Source of the DNA: Dactylorhiza incarnata
Taxonomy: Eukaryota; Streptophyta; Magnoliopsida; Asparagales; Orchidaceae
Direction of reading: 5' to 3'
Length of the DNA stretch: 64,000 nucleotides
Assembly (NCBI GenBank): GCA_033032865.1
Contig: JAWHQI010000166.1
Span: 2,232,001-2,296,000, forward strand
Shown: one piece after another, positions 43,607-56,134 of the stretch
Position numbering within the stretch: the first letter of the stretch is position 1
Layout: every line of letters starts with the position of its first letter
Notes under the pieces: model-generated
The model's input: the letters and a program-made list of their open reading frames with translations, nothing else
The model's database searches: none
What the model was told of the DNA's origin: nothing
Program-made: the position numbers and the translations under genes

Positions 43607-46209
43607 GCATGAGCATATTTTTATTATTATTTGTGAAACTGCATTGTTTATGATCTCTCTCTCTCTCTCTCTTTTCTAGACTCTGAAGAAAGCCACAAAA
43701 GTGTTTTGTTGACGTGGCTGGGCTGGGCCCACTTTCGGCGAATACGGGTTGTACAATACCAATTAAATGAGTATAGGTAGATGTGATTTTCAAATACTAG
43801 GAAGGCAAATTTGGGTGTGTATTGTTGAAATTGATTTGAATACTTTTATCTTAATTTCTCCAGAAACCATCAATAAGCACAAATGAATAAGATGATTCAT
43901 AAAGCTTGCAGAAATTATTTGGGATAAGTCTATTCATGTGATGATATACTTAATAAATTTATCTTGCTGATCTTAAGAATTTTTTTTGTGGAATAAAATT
44001 TTTTGATGACTGCAATTCTCAGTTTTAGTAATTGTGATTGAGCTGTGAACTTTGTCCAAATTTTATTTTTGCAATATGGTTGTTGATAATCTTCAAATAG
44101 ACCATATTCCTGTAGACAAATCATCAAATTTTCATGATGAGCATTAAAACATACGTATTGAATTTCTTGCTAGCATTTGGAGTTCAAAACAGGTTTGAGG
44201 AGTTGGGCTGCAAATCACTATTAGCTTTGTTTTTTTATTATGACTACATATGTCAAGTAGAGGTGAATGTGTCATTCTCAAGAGTCAAGTAGTGTTATTA
44301 CCATTCAGCTTTAAGAAGATTGTTTTCTTGGACTGCTGCTATACATTGAAGGGTTGTTTTGGTTATTACCATAATAGAATGTTGATAAAAAGGATTATGA
44401 AGGTTGCTTACTGTTATGAGCGCGTGTGTGTAGTTTCTAATATATTAGGTTGGATCTTCAGATACTGGACATACTTATATTTATACAAAACTACAAACGA
44501 AATAGTGAGTTCTTATTTCTAAATTTAAAGCTATAAGTTATATATATGTATATAAGATTCTCCTCCTATGATAGTTAACAGAATTCCTTCTTGATGTATT
44601 CTCAAATCTACGGATTAATTTTAAATGATAAAATTTGAGATCAAACAGTAAGAAATTTTTATTTATTTGTGGGTTACTTCAAACTTCTAGGATAATTTTG
44701 TAAATAGAGGGCTCCACGACCCCGTATTAGAAATCTAGGGCTTTTCGATTTCATGAATGAGACTTCTCCTTTTAAATTTTTGCTCTTACCCCCTTTAAAT
44801 GTTTGTTTGTCTTTTTTATAAATACATCTAATTATATTTTGTGTTCCTTATGTAGGTACCTAACTTTAAATATTCTATATACAATAACAAAGGACCAAAA
44901 ATGGATGCTAGAGTCATGCCACTCAAATACTTATTTAGAAGGCATGAAATATTTGCTAGATTCAGATTACGCAGTTACACCAATTGGGGAGAAGTTGCTC
45001 TATAACTGATTCACTTTTGCTGTTCTGTTAGATGCTCTGTGATCATCTAACAATAAAAGAAAATTTGAATGCAAGTGAGACAAAAATTGAATCATTTCAT
45101 GCTCTACTATCATTCTAACTCATATATGTCCTGATTCACTTTTGTTGTTCTGTTAGATGCTCTATGATCATCATTTTACCGAAATATGATCATCTCTAGT
45201 TCATAATCACAAAAAAAAAATCATTTTTTGGATCAAAATACAATCAAAGACTGTCTTTTATTAGAAATGCAAGTAGTATCATACAACAGAAGTTTGGCAT
45301 TTTAGTTAGTAGCTATTACTCTTTTTCATGATTGCAAAATCATCCATTCATTAAGAAATTTGAAGACAAGGACATCGATCTGGGAATCCTTGTCAACAGT
45401 TTAGATCCTCCTATAAATTTTGAGTAGCGATTTTCTTCCGGACGAAAAACGAGCGACGATACAGAGCTGTGGATTCTTGCAAACAACTTCAAAATCACCT
45501 TCTAGGTCGGGCATGCTAGCCAAGAGGCTATATTGATACTAAGATTTTGCTACTCTTTTCTGCTATCAGCTTTAGCTATGATCATTTAAATTTAACATTT
45601 TATGTAATTCAGAAAAAAAATGTAATTTGGATCATCTACGTTCAACATGCATTCAACTTTTGTTCATGGCAGGTAAATTTTTACATAAGAGTATGCATAA
45701 GCGTCTATGCTAAGAGTAAATTTGTGGCTTTCATGGCCATGAACTTAAAATGAAAATAAATGTGAACATATATAGGCGATATTAAAAATACAACAACATT
45801 CTTTTGCTTTTTATGCAGCTATATTCTTCATGCTTAGCATTTTGCTGTCTTTGGTGGTTGTGGCTCTAAATTTAGGTGAATCATGTATTTTTTGTTGTGT
45901 GATTCCGTGAAATTTAAGTTCCTTGTTCTTTCTCAAGTATTAATTTATAAAAGGAAAAGAAAATGTATAGTACAAAAACTTTCAAAAGATATGAAATGAG
46001 CAATCACAGTTAGTTTATTATGCTAACAACTATAAAATATCTGGAGCAATCAGGCAGAAGACTGGAGCGCAAACCTGAACTGGGATGAGCGGGTCATCGA
46101 GAATAACTCAGCCGTTCCACAATCTGATGAAATCTAAGAGACAAGTTCAAAAATTTTAACCATGTTTTACGCCACAGTCAATCAAAATGTCTTGAAAAGA
46201 CAGCTACTC
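43607..46209. other. Low-copy AT-rich DNA right of element D
   Basis: Continuation of the locus interrupted by D. It contains a short (CT)n run at 43650-43672 and scattered splice-site-like sequences (for example TTCATGGCAG/GTAAAT at 45671), but no coding segment I can identify. It may be intronic or intergenic. Confidence 0.4.
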
Positions 46210-46555
46210 GCTAAATATTTTCCGCAGAGAGTAAATGGTTCTCCACGGAAATCCATTTGGATCTCCGCGGAGAGCCAGATTAAAAATCTTCTCCGCAGAA
46301 ATTCATAAGGTTCTCCGCGGAGATCCAGAAGGTTCTCCGCGGAGATCCAGATGGTTCTCCGCGGAGAGTAAAAAGTTCTCCGCGGAGATCCAAAAGGTTC
46401 TCCGCAGAAAACCATTTGGATCTCCGCGGAGAGCCATTTGGATCTCCGCGGAGATCCAAATGCCTCTCCGCGGAGATCCAAATGCCTCTTCGCGGAGATC
46501 CAAATGCCTCTCCGCGGAGATCCAAATGCCTCTCCGCGGAGATCCAAATTGTGGC
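46210..46555. repeat. Palindromic minisatellite, core TCTCCGCGGAGA
   Basis: About 16-18 units of a 20-24-bp repeat whose core, TCTCCGCGGAGA, is its own reverse complement. Units vary as GGTTCTCCGCGGAGATCCA and AATGCCTCTCCGCGGAGATC. Both strands read as long open frames only because the unit lacks stops. It lies in low-copy DNA, followed by a pyrimidine-rich tract. Confidence 0.9.
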
Positions 46556-46740
46556 CACGTTCTCCCTCCCTCCATTTTTTTCTTCCTTTCCCTCTTTTCT
46601 CTTCCTCTCTCCCCCTTTCCTTCTCCTCCCCCTCTTTTTCTCTCTCCCCCCCCCCCCCCCCACTTTTTCCCCCCTCATACCAGAGTAGAACCCGGTGCCC
46701 ACCCCCCCCCACCCCCCCCACCCGCGCCCTCTAGGTGAGT
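46556..46740. repeat. Pyrimidine-rich low-complexity tract
   Basis: Runs of CT and long C tracts (46647-46662 and 46702-46722), ending at CCTCTAGGTGAGTTAG. No gene. Confidence 0.8.
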
Positions 46741-47508
46741 TAGAGTACTACCACGTATACTATCAAGAAGTCCATACTTTACTTTTAGTAGAGAATTTCC
46801 GGGTTGAACATGATCATTTTGTGATTTTTTTTCCACCAAATGTTGGGTTTTCCCCGTGAAAATGTCATTTGTGGTATTCTTCCACATTTTGCAGTGTACT
46901 ACTAATCTTTTGTGCACGCTGACAAGTCCGTGACAACGCGCTCTAATCGAATTCATTCCCTTTACTCTAGTCAGAACAAAATGCCAATAATAACATGAAG
47001 ATACCTAGATATGAAAAAAAGGCCACAAGTATCTTTCATCATTTATTTATAAGAATAACGTGTGCGCATGCATGTGTTTAACCTCAAGAATTAATGTTGT
47101 GATAAAATTGGGATATGCCTCTAGAGTAATTATACAATAATGGAGACTAAAAGCTCAATTTTATAAAAATACAATTAGCCCAACAATGTTTTGTTATATG
47201 ACTAGAGTAATATACTATTATTGGTATCCAAGTTGTGACAAATAAAAATGTTGACAGCAAAGCTGAAAAAATAATAAAAGATGCATCAATTGAAGTTATG
47301 ATTAAAATCAACAGCTCAATTCATGAGCATTATCGATTCACTTAGGCTTCGTTTGTTGGTTATGAATAGTAGTCCGTGAAACCCCAACCTCACCTAAGGA
47401 ATTTCATCTATTTTTATGTTCAAAGCTAGTTTTCTTTTTAATAGCTTTCATAACAGTTGCCATGCCAAACAAACATTCCATGGTGATGGCATTTTTGTCC
47501 AAACTCAC
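46741..47508. other. Non-coding stretch
   Basis: AT-rich. No feature recognised apart from a TAGGCTTCGTTTGTTGG sequence at 47343 of the kind often found at ends of plant MITEs. No matching second end was located. Confidence 0.4.
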
Positions 47509-47945
47509 TGGAGCAAAAAAGCAATGCCAAACGGCTCTGCTTGTGCTCGGGCTCTCGCCGGGTTTATACCAGAAACTTGGATTATTGCAAGAATACCAAA
47601 TGCAAAGAGAAACCCCTGCACTGCAGCTGAAACACCCAGATATAGAGGATCGCATAATAAATCCTACGAGCAAAGTTTCACAGAAGCTCTCACACTATAT
47701 ACAACAAGCACATCACTATCCCTGAATGGTACTAAGATTTCACCATAGAGCACATATCCCACATAAATGACATAAATAGCAGGCATTATCATTCTAATGG
47801 CACAAAAAAACCATAGAACACTCACTGATCATGCCAAAGGCATTAATCAACAACTTGAAACATCAATAGATCAACAAAACATTAATGTCGGATTACCTTC
47901 ATTAGTCACATATCCGATAAGTTTGACGGGCGGAGGATATAAAAT
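47509..47945 (-). CDS. Possible exons of an unidentified membrane protein
   Basis: Two minus-strand segments with compatible splice phases. The first, ending at 47897 with donor GAAG/GTAATC, reads PPPVKLIGYVTNE. The second, 47626-47509, starts after TTTCAG and ends at donor CA/GTGAGT; it reads AAVQGFLFAFGILAIIQVSG then INPARARAQAEPFGIAFLL. The middle is strongly hydrophobic, as in a transmembrane helix. No start codon or further exons were found, and I do not recognise the family. It lies downstream of the FLX-like gene on the same strand. Confidence 0.3.
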
Positions 47946-48085
47946 AATATAAAGTACGAAGCACGTGTAGACAACAAACAACACGCAAATGTTGGTTTAT
48001 GACGTCGATTGAGTACTCGAGAGAGAATAACTGCGGGGTATGCGCCAACCAATCTAGCTAAAGAACTTCTAACCCTCTGACAATG

Positions 48086-49761
48086 TCAAAATGATGTGCC
48101 CGCATTCCTTGAGACAAGATAAACTGAGCACCCACATCAACGACGCCCGATGCGAGATTTGTCATATGTTCCCCATGCTCCAGATCCAGCGCCATAGAGA
48201 CCAGCTTTGTCGGAGCCACCCTGAGCAATGAAGAAAGAAAGAATCAAGCAAAGTATGATAAGAAACGCACCGTAGTCGGGTGTTCGCCGACCATGCATGC
48301 AGGAAATCTACGGATTTCGACCGCATGCATTGGAACAGGGCCATAGTAATATGACTAATATCCAATTATAAAAGGGCATCCTGGTGCACAAAGCATCCCG
48401 CGCAGCGAGTGTCCAGGGAAGGGTCCCACCACAAGGGTGAAATGCAGGCAAACCTTACCCTGCATTTTTGCAAGAGGCTGCTTCCAGTATTCGAACCCGT
48501 GTGACACTCACTCGGTCACACGGCAACACCTCAACCGGTGCGACAAGGCTCCCCTTCTAATATCCAATTATACAAATATAAATATATAATAATTAAATGG
48601 TATACCGAATGAAGATTGTATCCCTCCCCATATGAAGTAGCGAAAGGTGCTTCAGGACTACCGCCATGTTTCATCCCATAAGCTCCACCACCTTCAACGC
48701 CAATTTGATGTATAGGAATAAGGATCAACTCATAGCAAGATTATAATAGGAAATTAAAAAATACATCAGAATTAGATTGAGGAACAAAAGGGGCATATGT
48801 ATACATAGTCAAACTTAGCAGAAATTAAAGCATATATAAATCACCAATGTGCATTAGTAAACATGAAAAGAATACTAAGAACAGCTGCATCACATAATAT
48901 TTCACCAAAACGATGCATTAAAAAAACACTATTAAATGCAAAGTAATTTACCTACACCCCATGATCTTCCCTCACTATTTGCAAGATCAGCCCGCAACTT
49001 TTCAACTTCGCGTGCCATGGAGACCAAGTTTTTCTCCATTGCGAGTCTTTGCTCCAGTAATTCAGCATTTCCCTTCTTCTCATACTCAATAGCGGTCCTT
49101 CAGAAAAGAGGACATCAAATATAAATAGTTTTAAGACAAAAATCACGCGCTTAAGCAAAATAGGCAACCTAGCTCTCATAAGCTCCTGTCGCAGACTGTC
49201 AACTTCAGATCTGAGGGCAGGGATTTGCTGATGCTCAGCTTGTGCCCTTTTCAGGTCCTGGGTCAAGGTCTGAACCTGCCCGGTGAGATCTTGTCTGATC
49301 GTATTAAGTTTCTGAACTTCTGCACGAAGCAATATTACTTCGTTCCTCAAAGGTTCGGTGGCTCTTAAGTCGGCTTCCAACTTCAAACCTTTCTCAATTA
49401 ATTCCCTAGAGTGCGCATCTTTCTCAGCGCGTGTATCAGCAATGATCAAATTCAGGCGATGAATCTCCTCCTTCACAGCAACAAGCTCCTGCTGAAAGGC
49501 CATTCGGTCATCCGCAAGCCTGCGGTTATCACTCAAAAGCCTCCGAATCTCGTGTTGTTGCGCTTCGAGTTCTTCCTCATAGACCGCAGGATGGGGAGGA
49601 CGAGAGACATGGCCACGAGCATAGGGTCCATCGGCAATAGCCGGATACCCACGCCGGCCATCTTCAAAAGCCTGGCGAGGAAGACGACCTTCATCATATG
49701 GCTGGCGTGATGGGCGACCATCATCATATGGCTGGCGAGGTAGGCGGCCTCTCCCCGACAT
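48086..49761 (-). CDS. FLX-like coiled-coil protein (4 coding exons)
   Basis: Exons 49761-49169, 49097-48952, 48691-48606 and 48220-48086, with GT-AG introns of 71, 260 and 385 bp. The start [15 protein letters not shown] is followed by three similar RQ(P/A)(Y/F)(D/E)(D/E)GR units. Residues ~60-250 form a long coiled coil ([58 protein letters not shown]). The C-terminal part is G/Y-rich ([33 protein letters not shown]). This is the architecture of plant FLX/FLX-like proteins; Arabidopsis FLX acts with FRIGIDA to promote FLC expression, but the role of this paralogue is not known. In exon 4 the frame leaves a plausible tail ([13 protein letters not shown], stop at 48138) by one base near 48180 and reads on to 48086, so a 1-bp deletion or sequence error is likely. 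Confidence 0.85.
48371..48556 (-). mobile_element. Au-type SINE in the last intron of the FLX-like gene
   Basis: A 186-bp tRNA-derived SINE. In minus orientation it begins AAGGGGAGCCTTGTCGCACC with A-box-like TGTCGCACCGG and B-box GGGTTCGAATAC. It has the family signatures GCCTCTTGCAAAAATGCAGG and CCTTGTGGTGGGACCCTTCC, and ends GTGCACCAGGATGCCCTTTT. It is flanked by perfect 16-bp duplications, CTAATATCCAATTATA (48355-48370 and 48557-48572). It lies inside intron 3 of the FLX-like gene, same strand. Confidence 0.9.
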
Positions 49762-50318
49762 CAAAGATAATACTGGAATAAAAAACAAAAGTCTCATTAA
49801 TTAATAAATTTAAAAGAAACCAAACATGACAACACATATAAAGGTGACAGAACCAGTTACAAGTACATTCAAGATGAGGCTGATAAAGTATGCACACAAT
49901 AGTTCTGAGGGGTATGAGAAATCTAAGGCTGAAAAACTAAATCAACCTACATAGAAGTCCGAAACTGACAATCTGGCACCATGTTTGAAGACAGTTAGTG
50001 TGCTTAGCTTGACAAGACTGAGATCCTCATAAGTGAAGCAAACAGCATGCATGAACGAATATGATAATCTTGCTTTAGCAATGAACCGACCAAGGTAAAA
50101 TTTGTTTCACTGAAATGCTTCGGTGGCAATGAGTTTATGAAGTCAGGTGCATCTACCCAGAGAAAATTTGAAATTTATTTTGTATAAGACAAGGTACATT
50201 TGTGATGAGAAAACTGATGGAATTAAAGAACAAGAAAAAATTCAAAGTTGTGCATCAATAGATAAAATCTTGCAATTTCTTGCATAGACCTCAAGAAATT
50301 AATGGAATTAAAGAACAA

Positions 50319-50422
50319 AAAAAGGGCAGCCCAGTGCACAAAGCATCCCCGCGCAGGGAGGGTCCGGGGAAGGGTCCCACCACAAGGGTAAAATGTAGGC
50401 AAACCTTACCTTGCATTTTTTT
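50319..50422 (-). mobile_element. 5'-truncated Au-type SINE
   Basis: The 3' half of the same SINE family as 48371-48556 (CACCACAAGGG, GGTCCGGGGAAGGGTCCC, GTGCACTGGGCTGCCCTTT on the minus strand). It is flanked by the duplication ATTAAAGAACAA (50307-50318 and 50423-50434), so truncation happened at integration. Confidence 0.85.
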
Positions 50423-51540
50423 ATTAAAGAACAAGAAAAAAAATTAAATGATATTCCTCTGAAGTCCCGAATTATCATGATTCATTTTGGACTTTTGTGG
50501 ATGTGATTGACTTTAACAAAACAAACATCTAAGCTCCCTAAACCATAAATCTAGAGGATACCTCTCTTGCCCATGAAAAGTTGAACCAGCGACATTGGTG
50601 TTTGGCAAACTACACCTCCACATCTTAGTCAACTGTCTATTCTCCCTCCCTATGGGCTTTTGTACAAAACCTAACAGAGCTGGATCTTTCCTCGTGAAGA
50701 TACCAGAGGAACAAAATCAAGTGCATGTAACATTGAACGGGTAAAATCATGCATAAGATCCTAGAACCAGTATGGGCACTAAATGCGCACATAGTAGGCT
50801 GATTGACCTCACCCAAAGGTTAAGTATTCAACGAATTCAAATAGCTTACTACAACCTTTAAACTATAGCACCCTGAAAAATGAGGCCATCCAAATGAGGG
50901 GATGCTTCATCCTCCCTTATCCTCTTTAGGTAATCATAGAGGCGCAGGGCTGTTATGCCCCAGACAGGGGTCTCCCATGCTCCAACCTCCTTTATCGATT
51001 CGGTATATACTTTGGTCATCTATTTGCATCAATTAAAAAAATCAAACTTTTGATGTGTAAACCCATGAAAAAGTTCTTAATCTACACATGCACCCACCTA
51101 ACAATCACGAAGAATGCAGTTGTAGAGTGGCATGCCCATCCCGATAAGAGTAATTTTTTATTTTATTTATACAATACGAGTGACAGACACGGGGCACCGC
51201 CCCTACGGCCAACCGTGACAAATAGTAATTAATGCGAAAAATAGTAATACATCACTTTTCATTAATTACTTATTCCTTGAAAACACCGCTGACATGCATA
51301 ACGACAACCTACTATAGTAGGTATAGGAGCTCTACTAAAAACTTTTTTGATTTTATGGATTTTCATCATTACTTTTAATTTAGGGGTGAGTGTAATTACT
51401 TGAATGGACTTCGTATTTTATTTTTAAATAGATCATAATATATGTTATTATTTTTTGAATGGACATGAGGGTCTATTTGACAATTTTGAATGTTTCACCG
51501 AAGATAACTTTTCCCTTTTAATATTGTAAAGATATCAAGG

Positions 51541-51655
51541 GAATCCTTATATTTGTGAAGACATCATCAAACTCATCACCGCTTTGGTGAATCCTTATAT
51601 TTGGTGAAGACATCATCAAACTCATCACCGCATTGGTGAATCCTTATATTTGGTT
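51541..51655. repeat. Short tandem duplication (~49-bp unit, 2.3 copies)
   Basis: GAATCCTTATATTTG..GAAGACATCATC with CTCATCACCGC(T/A)TTGGT is present twice in tandem, then a partial third copy. No associated gene. Confidence 0.85.
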
Positions 51656-54599
51656 GATTGCTTTACCATTATTATTATTAGTTCAAATTAGAATAAAATA
51701 TAAAAATAACTCAAAAACATTAGAAAACAAGAGTAGATCATGCGTCAGGTAGGTGCCACCGCCTTGATTGTGCGAGGACGGAGTATCATTATCGTTTGTT
51801 GGGGTACTTCCGTAAGATATTATGGATAGGGAATTAGGGAGATTGTTGTTGATGAATATTATCCACAGGGGATATGATGCCCCAAGCGCTAGAATGATAT
51901 ACCAATATCAAATTGAAGTATTAAATTTGATGAAGACTACTATTTTGAATGACCTTGGATTATTAATGATTTCTTCTGGAGAAAAGAAACTTAATTTCGC
52001 TGGCATTTCATTTCAAAGTCCTGTCACATGTGAACCAAGGTCATGTCGCATCACTCATTCCCTATAAAGAACTACCCATGGCAACATCAAAGAACCAATC
52101 AAAAAGTTGTTACTCATCAATCCTTAACTTTTGCATCTCAGTTAAGCCATAGTTAAATGAGTTCAAGGATGAGTTGTTATACTAAATGTGTACCCTCCCT
52201 TCTCTCCCATGGAGATACACTGATATACAAAATATGATCTCTGGTATCTTGTTATTACTTTGTGTATTCATTTTAGTCTGTCCTGATTAACACTTCTGCA
52301 TACACAATTGGGCTCTTCATAACATTAGATGCTGAGTTCATTACCACTACAGGCTTCTACAGGCACAAGTAGACACAACTTAAGTTAAAAACCCAAAATC
52401 ACAAGTGAAAAATGTAAATCTATCACAAGCGCTTCATTCCATTCCATTTTTATCCAAGAATTTACAGAAGATCGTTTAAACGAGAACCGTTTTTGCATAT
52501 GGACCCATCTAATGACTTTATGACATACAGATCAACTTACAGAACATTTCATCCTTCTACGATGGATGCATTTGAGATGTCACACAAAACGCACAACTTC
52601 ATGGACCCACTCACATCATCTTGTATTTGTGGGCCATAAACGTAGCACGGTAAGTTTTGTCGTGATTTATCGACTTCAAAATGCTCACCTACTCAGTGGA
52701 GGCAAGCCTCTCAAATCCACTGGATGCAGTCTACATCTAAAATGCAAAGTAGTCCTCCATTGTAGAGTTCATCTCTGATACAAACCAGAAATTTAAACTG
52801 CACTATGAATGAAAAACGGGATAAAAACTCGCAAGGTATGCTCAAGTCAAACTCTTGAAGGCTAGTTCCCCTAAAAGAGTCCCTCTCCAAGTGAGAGCTT
52901 ACAAAGACCTCACAAGATATACCCCAAAGACTTCAGAAGCCCTTGAGGGATAAATTACCAAAATGCCCCTTAAGAAACAAATTACATAAAGACGCGGGAT
53001 AATATTAATAAACGATAAACGAAGAGAAGGCTCCGAGTCTTCAGCAGTTGTGAGGTGGGTCGTCTGTAGCGCGTATACGTATAAAACTCCCCTTAAAATT
53101 GACCTTGCCCACAAGATTGAATTCTCGTGTGGCTATCCTCGAGCTCAAAAAGACAAAAACCTTATAATCAGTGAGGTTGATGCTTTGTCTTCGACATCGA
53201 GTTGGCATGCACAATTCTTTATTTGGAATATGTGGGGGTGTAAGGATTCTTGCGATGGAAAGAGGCTCTCATGGCAGAGGTCAAGATAACTTCGGTGTGA
53301 TAAGCAATGTGGGGGGAGTTCGGTATGGCGGGGGTCATGGGAGAGGAAGCACTGGTAATAAGAGTGGCGGTGGGGCATCATGTTCATGAATGTAAAAGCT
53401 TGGAGAGGACATGTGAAGAGAGTGTTGTTGTGGCAGTTTTGGCGATTAGTATCAAAGCGGGGTAGTGGCCGAGAGGGCACAAAACTCATCTTCAATTGAT
53501 GTAACTCGAAAATAACGATTGTTGATATTAAATTATTATGAGAGATTATTTTAAATTATAAGGTGCAAGCTAAGTTCCTCGAGCAATAAAGTGAGATTAT
53601 TAGTATAGCTTTGTAAGACGCCGTCAAGCGAGCTAACATTCACAACGATGATTAACACGACTTGACATCACAGACATGAAAACAAAGTAATGAAGAACAC
53701 AAACTGTTTAAATTAATGACAAACAAGTTCTACGATAATTTAGGCAACCTCTGACATGCTAGATCAAATAAAAATTGCACAAAATGATAATGACAATAAA
53801 TGAGTAAGAGGAGGAACTAAGAGGTATACCATATGCTCACAAACGCATCGACGGGTCTGTAATGAATGGTGAATTCTCTGAATTTTGCTAAGTGAGGGTC
53901 GATAAGCTCCTAAAAAGATATTTGGGCTTGGGAAAGACTTGTGAGGCTGGGGATGATTGTGAACTCCAAGGGAGGTCGAGTAAAATTATGGAAGGCTAAA
54001 AGGGTTCAGATCCAACAGAGGAAGGAGTATTGGTCAAAAAAACAAACCAGTGGTCGGTAAGGGCTGGGAATGGTCGTAGATAGGAGGGGAAAGGCTCTAG
54101 AGGTCGGCCGAAGGTGATAAGAGGCCACGGTTAGCAGCTGAAAACTGGTTATGGCTCAAATAGGGATCTAGATACGTCAGATCTGCTAGTTGGAGCGACG
54201 GTTTTGATGAAGAGTGGATGAAGGGTTGTCGGTCCTCGAGGGACTTCCAGCGATAGTGACAAGACGGGAGGAGAAGGCATTCGACGCCTGGGAGCGGGAT
54301 TGTGCTAGTCGTCTGTTGGGGGGAGTCAACTCCCAGTCTACCGCAAGTAGATGGAGGAGGCGGGCATTAAATATTAGAGGGGGTTTATTGAAATTCAAGG
54401 GTAGAAAATCAAGAGGCCAAATGTGAGTCGCAAAGGTACACGACTCTTAGGCTTCTCTCAGTCATTAAATAAGGACGTTGTTAACAACAAATCTCGTTTG
54501 GCTGTTAGTGTTGTTAGCAAACCAACAAAAAATCACCTTTTTATTTAAATGCCCTCTTTTCATTTTAATAATTTTTATACTAGCAAACCAGTTGCTTTC

Positions 54600-55330
54600 C
54601 CCTTCCTATTTCACCACTGCGCCATCGTTGTTGGGCATACAGATTCCCCTCCCCCTCCGACGCGCAGAATCAGCCAAGATTTCTGCAACGTCGGAACCGA
54701 CATCGATCTCCTGCACGTCGGCCGGAATAGTGTTGGTTCAAGTGGTCGCGATGATGGTTTTTGGTAGTTGCGATTTAACAATCGGCCACTTCCCCTTCTC
54801 TCTCTCTGTCTCTCTGGTAGCAAGAAGAAGAAAAAGATCTCTCTTCCACGGTGGATGAGGTAGATGAGAACGAGAATAATAAGAAGTGCAATCAGGCCCA
54901 CTACAGAGAATAAGAAGAAATGGAATCCGGTTGTGATGCGGCCAAAGCAAATGGGGCCGGAAAAGAGATTGGAGATGGATTTTGGAAGCTCGACGGAGAG
55001 ATTATTGAACAAGATCTGCAAGCTTCTTAGATCGAAAATCTCAGCGAGGGTTTCCACGGGGATCTTACCTAAGAAATTGTTATTGGAGAGGTTAATGGCC
55101 TCTAGAGAAAAACAGTAAGCAAGGTCGCGGGAGAGATCTCAGTGAGGGTTGCCGGAGAGGGTTATTGGGAGCTCGTCGGAGAGATTATTGAACGAGATCT
55201 GTAGGTTTCTTACATCGGAAATCTCAGCGAGGGTTGTCGGAGAGGTTCAACGACCTCGCAGCGAGGCAGATGCAGTGCTGGTCCGCCCTCCACGCCGACC
55301 AACCTCCTCTAGAAGTGGGTTTGCTAACAG
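54600..55330 (-). pseudogene. Captured fragment of an LRR receptor-like kinase gene
   Basis: The minus strand shows two leucine-rich-repeat segments in separate frames: VRNLQISFNNLSDELPITLS around 55215-55155, then FSLEAINLSNNNFLGKIPVE and LRSLQILFNNLSVELPKSIS at 55110-54980. A single transmembrane helix follows at 54920-54860 (VVGLIALLIILVLIYLIHR). A basic segment and a C-rich tail lead to a stop near 54613. The kinase domain is absent and frames are broken by stops near 55140. It lies wholly inside the TIR element at 54468-56154, consistent with transposon capture. Confidence 0.7.
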
Positions 55331-55414
55331 CCAAATATGAAAATAAAAAAATACATTTAAAAAAAAGACGGATTATTTTTGGTTTGCTAACAGCGAAACG
55401 AGGTTTGCTGTTAA

Positions 55415-56134
55415 CTATGAAGCACCGATACTTCCTTGAGGGTCACGTACCCGTACCGGATACGTATCCGATACCGGTACGTACCCGATACTCACGGATA
55501 CACCTGTTATTCTAGTCTGTAGATACACTTGGACTTGGTAGATTGTTCTATATATTGTAATAAGAGTGTGTTTTCTGAAGTAAACAAAAGACTTTTGCGT
55601 GTCTTTTAGAAAAGAAAAATTACCCAGAAATACAATTAGCGGTGCTTATTTATTATATTAACAAAATGTACTTCAGATTTAAGTGTCCTTTTTCGTTTAA
55701 AGTATAAAGAATTTGATTTAAATTTTATCATTTTGTTTTTTACTATATATTTAAAGATTAGATGTTTAAGATTGGTACTAACCAGAAGTTGAAGATGTGT
55801 TAATCTCCAATAATGGGGAAGAAGAGGAAGAAAATGACTGATAAACATCCTTAAATTTGAAATGATTATGAATATTTTTTTGTTTGAGAATTTCATATTA
55901 TATTGCATTAACTATGAATTTGTATTTCAATTGGTGATTTATGCAATTATGCTTGATGTTTTATTATTTTGAGGACTTTTAATGACATTTGCTATATTTA
56001 ATATACATATAGATTTATTATATTTAATACAACGTATCCCGCCGCACCCGTATCCTTATTTTTTTAATTTTGGCGTACCGACGTACCAGATACGTATCGT
56101 ACCCGGTACCCGTACCCGTACCGGTGCTTCGTAG
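55415..56134. mobile_element. hAT-like MITE nested in the TIR element (720 bp)
   Basis: Terminal inverted repeat CTA(T/C)GAAGCACCG, flanked by the 8-bp duplication GCTGTTAA (55407-55414 and 56135-56142), as for hAT elements. The subterminal regions are rich in TACCCGTACCGGATACGTATCC-like motifs (split here as TACCCGTACC and GATACGTATCC) on both sides (55432-55502 and 56034-56124). The AT-rich centre has no transposase. Confidence 0.85.

Larger units (their letters stand above)
49762..54467 (-). other. 5' leader splice site and long intron-like region
   Basis: Eleven bases upstream of the FLX-like ATG is a good acceptor, TTTTATTCCAG (ending 49773), so the start codon exon begins in the 5' leader. 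No coding exon was recognised in the next ~4.7 kb. A weak glycine-rich frame at 53171-53389 has no supporting features. If the leader exon is at 59745-59828, all of this is intron. Confidence 0.4.

Noticed and set aside
46182..46738. Arg/Ser/Gly-rich proteins of 90-179 aa on both strands
   Set aside because: Readings of the TCTCCGCGGAGA minisatellite and pyrimidine tract in several frames; no independent evidence for coding.
53171..53389. Glycine-rich protein gene
   Set aside because: A 72-codon frame with a short Gly-rich end, no splice signals, no promoter and no recognised family.
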